NCBI RefSeq assembly: GCF_000220705.2 | Contig: NZ_CP023202.1 | Span: 2,976,001-3,040,000 of the forward strand | Length of the DNA: 64,000 nt | Direction: 5' to 3' | From: Streptomyces xinghaiensis S187 | GTDB taxonomy: Bacteria > Actinomycetota > Actinomycetes > Streptomycetales > Streptomycetaceae | Shown: positions 9,201-16,536 of the stretch, one piece after another | How positions within the stretch are numbered: the first letter of the stretch is position 1 | Layout of the letters: every line of letters begins with the position of its first letter | Notes under the pieces: generated by a model | What the model was told of the DNA's origin: nothing | Databases searched by the model: none | What the model saw: only the letters and a program-made list of their open reading frames with translations | Position numbers and translations under genes: made by a program

Positions 9201-9808
9201 GCGCCGCCCTCCCGCCGCTGCTCCGGCTGCTCCGGCCCGCCCGGCTGCTGTCCGCCCGCCGCCTGCTCGGCCTCGGCCGCCTGCTCGGCCGCCGCGATCT
9301 TGTCGGCGGTCTTGCGGGCCGCCGCGATCTCCTTCGGCTCCTCGGCCGCCGCGTCGAGCGCGGGCGGGGCGGGCACCGTCCACATCCACTCGCGGAGCTT
9401 GTCGCGCTCGTGGGTGAGTTCGAGAATGTCGGTCTCGGCGTACTCGAACTCCGGTGACCAGAACAGCGCGTCGAAGGGGCAGACCTCGATGCAGATGCCG
9501 CAGTACATGCAGAGCGCGAAGTCGATGGCGAACCGGTCGAGCACATTGCGGCTGCGTTCGCGCCCGCCCGGCGCGGCCGGGGGCACCGTCTCCTTGTGCG
9601 AGTCGATGTAGATGCACCAGTCCGGGCACTCCCGGGCGCAGAGCATGCAGACCGTGCAGTTCTCCTCGAACAGCCCGATCACACCGCGCGAGCGCGGCGG
9701 CAGTTCGGGCTGCACATCCGGGTAACGGGCGGTGTGCGCGCGCCGCGTCATCGTCCGCAGCGTCACGGCCAGCCCCTTGGCGAGGCCGCTGCCCGGCATG
9801 GGGGACAT
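9197..9808 (-). CDS. nuoI2: second complex I subunit I, two-[4Fe-4S] ferredoxin-like
   Basis: A 203-residue subunit carrying two complete [4Fe-4S] motifs: Cys51/54/57/61 (CTVCMLCAREC) and Cys100/103/106/110 (CMYCGICIEVC). These would hold clusters N6a and N6b, which pass electrons towards NuoB2. The N-terminal amphipathic helix region includes LAKGLAVTLRTM. Because this operon has no NADH module, NuoI2 is a plausible entry point for electrons from ferredoxin (inference). The C-terminal 50 residues are Ala/Glu/Gln-rich. Its ATG shares one base with the nuoH2 stop (TGATG). Confidence 0.93.
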   Translation of the reverse strand: MSPMPGSGLAKGLAVTLRTMTRRAHTARYPDVQPELPPRSRGVIGLFEENCTVCMLCARECPDWCIYIDSHKETVPPAAPGGRERSRNVLDRFAIDFALCMYCGICIEVCPFDALFWSPEFEYAETDILELTHERDKLREWMWTVPAPPALDAAAEEPKEIAAARKTADKIAAAEQAAEAEQAAGGQQPGGPEQPEQRREGGA

Positions 9809-10773
9809 CAGGAAATCACCACCTTGACGACACCGGTGAGCGCGATCTGCGTGAGCGCGAGCGGGACGAGCACGGTCCAGGCGAGCTTCTGCAACTGGTC
9901 CTCGCGGAGCCTCGGGTAGCTGACCCGCAGCCAGATGACGACGAACGCGAGCAGCCCGGTCTTGAGCAGGGTCCAGACCCAGCCGAGTCCGTCGGCCGCG
10001 AACGGCCCGTGCCAGCCGCCGAGGAAGAGCACGGCGGTCAGCGCGCAGAGCACGACGATCCCCGCGTACTCGGCGAGCAGGAACAGCGCGAAGCGCAGAC
10101 CGGTGTACTCGGTGTACGCGCCGAAGATGATCTCGGAGTCGGCCACCGGCATGTCGAACGGCGGCCGCTGCAGCTCCGCGAGCCCGGCCGTGAAGAAGAC
10201 CAGCGCGCCGGTGATCTGCCACGGCACCCACCACCACTGGAAGCCGTCCACGATGCCGGTGAGCGACACCGTCCCGGCGGCCATCGCCACGGAGGCGGCG
10301 GCCAGCAGCATCGGCAGCTCGTACGCCAGCAGCTGGGCGGCCGTGCGGAGGCCACCGAGCAGCGAGAACTTGTTCGCCGACGCCCAGCCGCCCATCAGTG
10401 AGCCGAGCACGCCGACGCCCAGCACCGCCAGCACGAAGAAGATGCCCGCGTCCAGGGACTGGCCGACGGCGTCCCCCGGGCCGACCGGGATGGCGACCAG
10501 CACCAGCAGATACGGCAGCAGCGCGACGGCGGGCGCGAGCTGGAAGACGCGCCGGTCGGCCCGCGCCGGGACGATGTCCTCCTTCTGCGCGAACTTGACG
10601 CCGTCCGCCACCAGTTGGGCCCAGCCGTGGAAGCCGCCCGCGTACATCGGGCCGAGCCGGCCCTGCATATGGGCCATGACCTTGTGTTCGGTCTGGCCGA
10701 CCACGAGCGGCAGGACGAGGAACGCCAGGAAGACCGCGAGCAGCCGCCATACGACGTCGAGCACGTCGCTCAC
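9808..10773 (-). CDS. nuoH2: second complex I subunit H (quinone-site membrane subunit)
   Basis: A 321-residue NuoH/ND1 subunit with about eight membrane helices. The hallmark loops are present: HMQGRLGPMYAGGFHGWAQL, KFAQKEDIVP, ELQRPPFDMPVADSEIIFG (acidic loop facing the quinone cavity) and AYTEYTGLRFALFLLAEY. In complex I this subunit forms the quinone chamber together with NuoB and NuoD; no nuoD is encoded beside it. At 321 residues it is close to the family norm, while the main-operon NuoH is 471. ATG at 10773 overlaps nuoC2 by 4 bases. Confidence 0.94.
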   Translation of the reverse strand: MSDVLDVVWRLLAVFLAFLVLPLVVGQTEHKVMAHMQGRLGPMYAGGFHGWAQLVADGVKFAQKEDIVPARADRRVFQLAPAVALLPYLLVLVAIPVGPGDAVGQSLDAGIFFVLAVLGVGVLGSLMGGWASANKFSLLGGLRTAAQLLAYELPMLLAAASVAMAAGTVSLTGIVDGFQWWWVPWQITGALVFFTAGLAELQRPPFDMPVADSEIIFGAYTEYTGLRFALFLLAEYAGIVVLCALTAVLFLGGWHGPFAADGLGWVWTLLKTGLLAFVVIWLRVSYPRLREDQLQKLAWTVLVPLALTQIALTGVVKVVIS

Positions 10774-11918
10774 GAGTCGCCTCCCGCGGAGTCGGAGCCG
10801 GAGTCGGAGCCGGAGTCCGCGTCGGAGCCGGAGTCCGTGTCAGGGCCGGAGTCCGTGTCGGAGCCGGAGTCCGCGTCGGGGCCGGGGTTGAGCCAGGGCG
10901 CGTCCGGGGAGCGCGGCGCCGGCTTCCGCCCGGCGGACTCCCCCGCCGGGCGCTTCCCGGCCGCGCGTCCGCTGTCGCCCGGGCCGCTGTCCTTCGGGCC
11001 GCTCCCGCGCGGGCCGCTCTCCGGCGTACCGGTGTCCCGGGCGGGCTCGTCCGTTCCCGTCGCGGGCGGGGCCGCCGCGCCGTCCGGGGGCGTTCCCTCC
11101 CGCTCCGCCGCCCGCTGGCTCGCGGAGCCGGCGCTCGCGCTGCGGGCCCGGCGCGGCCTGCGCTCGGCCGCGCCCGCCGGGGCGGCGGCGCCCGCCGCAC
11201 CGGCCCGGCCCGCCGCACCGGCCGCCCGCGCACCGCGGGCGGCGCGGGTGGGCGCCGGGGGCAACTGGCCCTTCAAAGGGCCCCATTCGTTCGGGTCCGG
11301 CACGCCCGGCGGCAGCATCTGCCGCCGCTTGGGCCCGCCGTGCCCGGACTCGCCGGGCTCCTTGGCTCCCGGCCACGCCTTGGCGACCCGGGCCGCCAGG
11401 ACGAAGTCCTTGCGCAGCGGGTGCCCCTCGAAGTTCTCGGGGAGCAGCAGCTTCTCCAGTCCGGGGTGGCCGGTGAAGCCGATGCCGAACATCTCGTGCG
11501 TCTCGCGCTCGTGCCAGGTCGCGCCCGCGTACACGCCGGAGGCGGTGGGCAGTTCGGCGGCGTCGTGCGGGACGGTCGTCCGGACGAGCAGCCGCCGCAC
11601 GCCCGTTCCGGAGGCGGCGTCGGGCAGGGAGACGAGGTGCGCGGCCACCAGGAAGCCGGTGCCGGGCTCGTCCACGGCGCTCAGCCAGTCGAAGTACGTG
11701 CAGCGGAGCGCGTCCCGGGCGATCTCCAGGGCGAGCACCCAGGAGGCGGCCGGCACATCGACGGTGAGCAGGTCGTAGGCGTCCGAGGCCGTCGCCCCGG
11801 CACCGAACAGTTCTTCGGCGGCCCCGGGGAGCCAGCCGACGGGCGGCTGTCCGGCGGCGGTGCCGCCGTCGGCCTCGGCGGGCCCGTCGGCCTCGTCGGG
11901 CCGGTTCGGCTCGGTCAT
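10770..11918 (-). CDS. nuoC2: second complex I subunit C with long disordered tail
   Basis: A 382-residue protein whose first 185 residues are a NuoC (30-kDa subunit) domain; the family signature reads WHERETHEMFGIGFTGHP followed by LLLPENFEGHPLRKDF. NuoC helps bind NuoB, NuoD and NuoI in the peripheral arm. The remaining ~195 residues are low complexity: an Arg/Ala/Gly section, then Pro/Lys/Asp, ending in an acidic Ser/Asp/Gly repeat. The tail is not a NuoD domain: none of NuoD's conserved motifs is present, and nuoH2 starts inside the last codons. ATG at 11918 overlaps nuoB2 (ATGA). Confidence 0.9.
   Translation of the reverse strand: MTEPNRPDEADGPAEADGGTAAGQPPVGWLPGAAEELFGAGATASDAYDLLTVDVPAASWVLALEIARDALRCTYFDWLSAVDEPGTGFLVAAHLVSLPDAASGTGVRRLLVRTTVPHDAAELPTASGVYAGATWHERETHEMFGIGFTGHPGLEKLLLPENFEGHPLRKDFVLAARVAKAWPGAKEPGESGHGGPKRRQMLPPGVPDPNEWGPLKGQLPPAPTRAARGARAAGAAGRAGAAGAAAPAGAAERRPRRARSASAGSASQRAAEREGTPPDGAAAPPATGTDEPARDTGTPESGPRGSGPKDSGPGDSGRAAGKRPAGESAGRKPAPRSPDAPWLNPGPDADSGSDTDSGPDTDSGSDADSGSDSGSDSAGGDS
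10787..10884. repeat. imperfect tandem repeat coding the Ser/Asp/Gly tail of NuoC2
   Basis: About 98 bases made of short direct repeats of GGAGTC, GGAGCC and GTGTCG-type blocks in variable order, with an 18-base period in part. On the minus strand they encode alternating Asp-Ser-Gly and Ser-Asp units at the C-terminus of NuoC2. Such repeats are prone to length change by slippage. Confidence 0.75.
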
Positions 11919-12826
11919 CGGTCGCCCTCCTCGGGGGCGGTCGGCGGCTTCGGCGCGCTGCCGGGGTGCCCGGGCCCGGCCGCCGGGCCCTCCTCCGCCG
12001 GGGACGCGGTGGACGGGCGGTCGGCAGGTGGCTCGGGCGGGGCGGCGCCGGCCGCGGTGCCGCCGCCGGAACGCGGTTCGCCGGCGGCCGTCTCGGCCGC
12101 CGCTGCCGCCGGGGTGGGCTCGTCCGCGGCGCCCGCTCCCGGGCCGGGGTCCGTACCGTCCCCCGCCGGGGCGGGCGGTGCCTGGACCGGTCCGCTGCGG
12201 AGCTGGGCCGCCGTGGGGCGGCGCCCGGCGGCCGGCCCGGTCCCGGGTCCGTACCGCTCGCCCAGCGACTCCCGCGCGATCTTCTCCTGGAGCTTGAGGA
12301 TGCCCTGGAGCAGCGCCTCCGGCCGGGGCGGGCAGCCGGGGACGTAGACGTCGACGGGGATGATCTGGTCCACGCCCTTCGTCACCGAGTACGAGTCCCA
12401 GTACGGGCCGCCGCAGTTGGAGCAGGCGCCGAAGGAGATGACGTACTTCGGCTCGGGCATCTGTTCGTACAACCGGCGGACCGCGGGCGCCATCTTGTCG
12501 GTGACCGTGCCGGAGACCACCATCAGGTCGGCCTGGCGCGGGCCGGGCGCGAAGGGGATGACGCCGAGCCGGATGAAGTCGTGCCGGGCCATCGACGCGG
12601 CGATGAACTCGATCGCGCAGCAGGCGAGTCCGAAGTTGAAGACCCAGAGGCTGTAGCGGCGGCCCCAGTTGAGGACCACCTTCATCGGCTCGGGCGCGAG
12701 CCGGGAGAGCACGCCGAGACGGCGCGGCTCCGGCAGGAACTCGGGGCCGGCGGAGGCTCCTTGACCGGCGGGGCCACCGTGCTGGGCGGGGCCGCCGGGG
12801 CCGCCGGCCGTGTTCGTCACGTCCAT
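11915..12826 (-). CDS. nuoB2: second complex I subunit B ([4Fe-4S] N2 subunit)
   Basis: A 303-residue NuoB-family protein. The four N2 cluster ligands are all visible: Cys69 and Cys70 (FGLACCAIEF), Cys135 (GACSNCGG) and Cys165 (VPGCPPRPE). N2 is the last cluster before quinone. A 45-residue N-terminal extension precedes the core, and about 110 residues of Pro/Ala/Gly-rich sequence follow it from residue 194, making the protein far longer than the main NuoB (184). ATG at 12826 lies within the last codons of nuoA2 (10-base overlap), which supports the start. Confidence 0.93.
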   Translation of the reverse strand: MDVTNTAGGPGGPAQHGGPAGQGASAGPEFLPEPRRLGVLSRLAPEPMKVVLNWGRRYSLWVFNFGLACCAIEFIAASMARHDFIRLGVIPFAPGPRQADLMVVSGTVTDKMAPAVRRLYEQMPEPKYVISFGACSNCGGPYWDSYSVTKGVDQIIPVDVYVPGCPPRPEALLQGILKLQEKIARESLGERYGPGTGPAAGRRPTAAQLRSGPVQAPPAPAGDGTDPGPGAGAADEPTPAAAAAETAAGEPRSGGGTAAGAAPPEPPADRPSTASPAEEGPAAGPGHPGSAPKPPTAPEEGDR

Positions 12827-13227
12827 TCCAGGACGCCCTTCTTCCAGGCGTACAGCAGGCCGACGGCGAGGAAGCCGAGGAAGACGAACATCTCCACCAG
12901 CGTGACGCCGCCGAAGCCCGGCGCGGCGAAGACCGTCGCCCACGGAAACAGGAAGATCGAGTCCACGGCGAAGATCACGTACAGGAAGGCGTAGACGTAG
13001 TAGCGGACCTGGGTGTGCGCCCAGCCCTCGCCCACGGGGTCGACCCCGCACTCGTACGTCAGCAGCTTCTCCGGTGTGGGCACCACCGGCCGGAGCAACC
13101 GCCCGGCCGTGAACGCCACGACGACGAAGAGCACCCCGACGGCGGCGAGCACGCCGACGACCGCGTAGCCCTCGAAGTAATCCGCCGCCAACTGGACAGG
13201 TGCCGTGCGTACGGTCGGCTCCAGCAC
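12817..13227 (-). CDS. nuoA2: second complex I subunit A
   Basis: A 136-residue subunit with three membrane helices, first gene of the nuo2 operon. Typical NuoA features are the TPEKLLTYECGVDPVGEGW loop (acidic and Cys-containing quinone-side loop) and FAVDSIFLFPWATVF. It forms part of the connection between the quinone site and the pump arm. The ATG at 13227 is the first in-frame start; the operon promoter must lie in the 262-base divergent gap to the first histidine kinase. Confidence 0.93.
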   Translation of the reverse strand: MLEPTVRTAPVQLAADYFEGYAVVGVLAAVGVLFVVVAFTAGRLLRPVVPTPEKLLTYECGVDPVGEGWAHTQVRYYVYAFLYVIFAVDSIFLFPWATVFAAPGFGGVTLVEMFVFLGFLAVGLLYAWKKGVLEWT

Positions 13228-13489
13228 GTCCGCCCCTCGTTACTCGGCTGCGTTCTCTCCACGTCGTCCGAACGTCTTCCCGACGCCGTCCACACTCTCT
13301 TCACGACGTCCGCACGGGCGCCCTCCCGGCCGTCCGTCCGACGATCTGTACGCAGGGAGTCTAGGCCCTGCCCGCCCGCGTGTGAGCAGCCCGTACCGCA
13401 CCTGGTGGGGGAACGGTGGGGTTGTCCCCACCCCCGGCCCCCGGGCGTCCCCATGGCGCGGGCCCCGCCCCCTCCGGCAGGCTGAGCGC
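13228..13489. promoter_or_regulatory. divergent promoter region, nuo2 operon / histidine kinase
   Basis: A 262-base gap between divergent starts, so it should carry both the nuoA2 and the kinase promoters. I see no match to the Rex-type operator found upstream of the main nuo operon; TGTGAGCAG at 13381 has no inverted partner. No clear -10/-35 pair is evident. If the neighbouring response regulator acts locally, this is the likeliest place for it to bind. Confidence 0.5.
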
Positions 13490-14722
13490 ATGACCGACAC
13501 TTCCGCTGCCCGCGCCACCCGCCGCCCCGGGCCGCGGGGAGGAGGCGCGGACGGGACGGGCCGGGCCCCGGAAGACCGCGAGCGGCTCGCGTCGCCCGGC
13601 TTCGCTTACGGGGCGCAGACCTGGCGGGAGATCGCGCATCTCCTCGCCAATCTGCCGCTGGGTGTCGCGGGGTTCGCCTATGTGTCGGTGTGGCTGTACG
13701 CGGGCGCGGCGCTCTCCGTGACGGTGATCGGTCTGCCGGTGCTGGCCCTCGGGCTTCTGGGGGCACGCCAGTTCGGCAAGCTGGAGCGGGCCCGCGCACG
13801 GGTACTGCTGGCCCTGCCGGTCGAGGAGCCGAGCCCCATCCGGGGCCGCGCGCACGGCGGTTTCTTCCCCTGGCTGTGGAGCAGCCTGAAGGACCCGGTG
13901 GGCTGGCGGACCGTGCTGTACTCGCTGATCAGGCTGCCGTGGGGGGTGCTCACCTTCACCGTGACCCTCGTCTCGCTCTTCGCCGCCTGGCCCGTGCTGG
14001 GGTGGACGGCGCGGGCGCTGACGCACGGTGACCGGGCGATGGTGCGGGGGCTGCTGTCGCCCTCGGACGAACTGGAGCGGCGCATCGCCGAGCTGGAGTC
14101 GGGCCGGGGGACGGTGGTGGACACGGCCGCCGCCGACCTGCGCCGCATCGAACGCGACCTGCACGACGGAGCACAGGCCCGCCTCGTCGCCCTCGCCATG
14201 GACCTCGGCCTCGCCAAAGAAAAACTCCTCGAAGACCCCCAAGCCGCCGCCAAAATGGTCGACGAAGCCCACGGCGAAGTGAAAACCGCCCTCCGCGAAC
14301 TCCGCGACCTCGCCCGCGGCATCCACCCCGCCATCCTCACCGACCGCGGACTCGGCCCCGCCCTCTCCCACCTCGCCGCCCGCTGCACCGTCCCCGTCAC
14401 CGTCACCACCGACCTCCCCCACCGCCCCGCACCCGCCATCGAAGGCATCGCCTACTTCACCGTCTCCGAACTCCTCCAGAACATCAGCAAACACAGCGGG
14501 GCGCGGACGGCCCGGGTGGAGATGTGGCGGAGCGGCGACCGGCTGCTGGTCCAGGTGCGGGACGACGGCAAGGGCGGCGCGAGCCCGGACGGGGGCAGCG
14601 GCCTGACCGGGCTGGCGGAGCGGCTGGAGGCGGTGGACGGGCTGTTCGTCCTGGACTCGCCGCCGGGCGGGCCGACCACGGTGACGGCCGAACTGCCGTG
14701 GCGCGAGCGGCCTGCGAGCTGA
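13490..14722 (+). CDS. membrane sensor histidine kinase (NarL/DesK type), first of a pair
   Basis: A 410-residue kinase. The N-terminal half is a four-helix 'Sensor' domain (helices at about 48-70, 73-92, 140-165 and a final one to 175). It is followed by a HisKA_3 dimerisation helix with phospho-acceptor His225 in ERDLHDGAQARLVALA, then a HATPase with N-box Asn331 (SELLQNISKHSG) and Asp359 (VRDDGKGG). It would phosphorylate the response regulator at 16537. ATG at 13490 follows GCAGGCTGAGCGC, a weak ribosome site. Residues 206-337 are encoded by a 395-base stretch identical to one in the next gene. Inside that stretch codon choice shifts to GAA/AAA/CTC, unlike the flanks. Confidence 0.93.
   Translation: MTDTSAARATRRPGPRGGGADGTGRAPEDRERLASPGFAYGAQTWREIAHLLANLPLGVAGFAYVSVWLYAGAALSVTVIGLPVLALGLLGARQFGKLERARARVLLALPVEEPSPIRGRAHGGFFPWLWSSLKDPVGWRTVLYSLIRLPWGVLTFTVTLVSLFAAWPVLGWTARALTHGDRAMVRGLLSPSDELERRIAELESGRGTVVDTAAADLRRIERDLHDGAQARLVALAMDLGLAKEKLLEDPQAAAKMVDEAHGEVKTALRELRDLARGIHPAILTDRGLGPALSHLAARCTVPVTVTTDLPHRPAPAIEGIAYFTVSELLQNISKHSGARTARVEMWRSGDRLLVQVRDDGKGGASPDGGSGLTGLAERLEAVDGLFVLDSPPGGPTTVTAELPWRERPAS
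14105..14499 (+). repeat. 395-bp direct repeat, copy 1 (kinase transmitter core)
   Basis: Base-for-base identical, by my reading, to 15743-16137 (offset 1638). The shared tract begins just after the ELESG codons and ends within the N-box codons (ACAGCGG). The flanks diverge at once except for 14 bases on the left after a single mismatch at 14104. It codes for the dimerisation helix, the phospho-acceptor His and the first part of the ATPase domain. Confidence 0.95.
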
Positions 14723-15031
14723 GCACGCCCGGCCCGCCACGGGCCGGCGGTTCCCTTCCGGCCTCCCGCCCCTCCGGCCCGCTCCGGCCTGCTCCGGACC
14801 GCTCGGCTCCGGCCCGCTCCGGACCGGCGGCCGCGGCGCTCCCCCGGCCACCTCCTCACCCGTCTCCCCCGGCCCGCCTCTCCCCCGCCGGTGGGGAAAA
14901 CCCCACCCGCGGACGCCGACCCGCTCCATGGCCCCGCCGGCCCCCGCCGCCGCAGCATGGAACCACCCCCACCCGGCGGACCGCGCGGCACCGGCCCCGC
15001 GGCCACCACGGCAGAACGGACGGACGACACC
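14723..15031. other. linker between the two kinases with GCTCCGG repeats
   Basis: 309 bases between the kinase genes. The first part (about 14765-14830) contains five copies of GCTCCGG/GCTCGGC in near-tandem order. Two earlier in-frame ATG/ATG-like starts for the second kinase exist here (14891 and 14957) but have no good ribosome site and would add only Pro-rich sequence. No other gene is supported. Confidence 0.5.
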
Positions 15032-16369
15032 ATGGCCACCGCGTACGACGCATCGGAGACCCGCGTCCGCAGGCTGCCGGCGGCGCTGCGCGCGCCGCTG
15101 GAGGGCCGGACCTGGCGCGAATTCCTCTATCTGCTGCTCAATCTGCCGATGGCGCTGGTGATGTTCGTCTTCGCGGTCTCGATGACGGCCACCGGTCTCG
15201 GGCTGCTCGTCACCTTCCTCGGCGTTCCCGTGCTCGCCGCCGCCCTGGCCGGCTGCCGGGCGCTGGGCGCGGTGGAGCGCGGCCGGGCGCGGATGCTGCT
15301 GGACCTGGACGTCGGGGCGCCGGCGCCGGTGCGTCCGGAGGCTCCCGGGATGTTCGCGTGGGTCGGGGCGCTCCTCAAGAGCGGGGTCTCCTGGCGGCAT
15401 CTGCTCTACGCCGTGGTGCACTTCCCGTGGGCGGTGTTCGGCTTCTCCGTCGCGGTCTCCCTGTGGACGTCCGGCTGGTCGCTGCTGCTCTACCCGCTCT
15501 GGTTCCCGTTCCTGCCGGACGGCGCCGGTCCGTCGGGTATCCAGCTCTACGGCGACGGGCGCGGCACCACCTTCTATCTCGACACCCCGTTCGAAATCCT
15601 GCTGACGGGCGCCGCCGGTTTGCTGGTCGTTCTGGCGACGCCGTGGGTGTTCCGCGGGATGACGATGGTGGACCGGGGGCTGGTCGCCGGTCTGCTGGGG
15701 CCCTCGCGGCTGGCCGCCCGGGTCTCGGAGCTGGAGTCGGGGCGGGGGACGGTGGTGGACACGGCCGCCGCCGACCTGCGCCGCATCGAACGCGACCTGC
15801 ACGACGGAGCACAGGCCCGCCTCGTCGCCCTCGCCATGGACCTCGGCCTCGCCAAAGAAAAACTCCTCGAAGACCCCCAAGCCGCCGCCAAAATGGTCGA
15901 CGAAGCCCACGGCGAAGTGAAAACCGCCCTCCGCGAACTCCGCGACCTCGCCCGCGGCATCCACCCCGCCATCCTCACCGACCGCGGACTCGGCCCCGCC
16001 CTCTCCCACCTCGCCGCCCGCTGCACCGTCCCCGTCACCGTCACCACCGACCTCCCCCACCGCCCCGCACCCGCCATCGAAGGCATCGCCTACTTCACCG
16101 TCTCCGAACTCCTCCAGAACATCAGCAAACACAGCGGAGCCCGCCGGGCCACCGTCGACATCTGGCGCGCCGGCGACCGGCTGATGCTGCAGGTCTCCGA
16201 CGACGGGGCCGGCGGCGCGACGGCGGCCATGAGCGCCGACGGTCCGGCTCCGGGGACGGGACTGGCCGGGCTGGCGGAGCGGGTCGAGGCGGTGGACGGG
16301 GTCCTCGCCGTGGACTCCCCCGCCGGCCGCGGCACCGTGGTCACCGCCGAGCTGCCCTGGAGGGACTGA
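15032..16369 (+). CDS. membrane sensor histidine kinase (NarL/DesK type), second of a pair
   Basis: A 445-residue paralogue of the preceding kinase. It has the same plan: 'Sensor' membrane domain with helices about 27-70, 118-145 and 182-205, HisKA_3 with ERDLHDGAQARLVALA (His about 257), N-box SELLQNISKHSG and an Asp-Gly box in VSDDGAGGA. The loop between helix pairs is longer than in kinase 1 and extracytoplasmic-like (YGDGRGTTFYLDTP), suggesting a different input. Residues about 238-369 come from the identical 395-bp tract. The start at 15032 is chosen for MATAYDASETRVRRLP; GGACGGACGA lies upstream. Only one response regulator follows, so the two kinases probably share it or form mixed dimers (inference). 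Confidence 0.92.
   Translation: MATAYDASETRVRRLPAALRAPLEGRTWREFLYLLLNLPMALVMFVFAVSMTATGLGLLVTFLGVPVLAAALAGCRALGAVERGRARMLLDLDVGAPAPVRPEAPGMFAWVGALLKSGVSWRHLLYAVVHFPWAVFGFSVAVSLWTSGWSLLLYPLWFPFLPDGAGPSGIQLYGDGRGTTFYLDTPFEILLTGAAGLLVVLATPWVFRGMTMVDRGLVAGLLGPSRLAARVSELESGRGTVVDTAAADLRRIERDLHDGAQARLVALAMDLGLAKEKLLEDPQAAAKMVDEAHGEVKTALRELRDLARGIHPAILTDRGLGPALSHLAARCTVPVTVTTDLPHRPAPAIEGIAYFTVSELLQNISKHSGARRATVDIWRAGDRLMLQVSDDGAGGATAAMSADGPAPGTGLAGLAERVEAVDGVLAVDSPAGRGTVVTAELPWRD
15743..16137 (+). repeat. 395-bp direct repeat, copy 2 (kinase transmitter core)
   Basis: Second copy of the identical tract described at 14105-14499. Identity ends at A16138, where copy 1 has G14500. Confidence 0.95.
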
Positions 16370-16536
16370 CCGGCGCGGGGCCCGCCGCGGCGGTGTTCCC
16401 CGTCCCGGCGGCGTTCCGTCCCGGCGGCCCCGCCCCCTCGGCTCCGTGTCCGGCCGGCGACAGCCGCGCGCCGGTATCCGATACCTGGGATGCTGGTGCC
16501 GACCGTCGGGGGATCGCGGAGCTGGGGGACGAGGAC

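Noticed and set aside
10770..11400. NuoC2 tail as a hidden or fused NuoD domain
   Set aside because: No NuoD motif (such as GPQHPSTHG) is present; the tail is low complexity and ends in Ser/Asp repeats.
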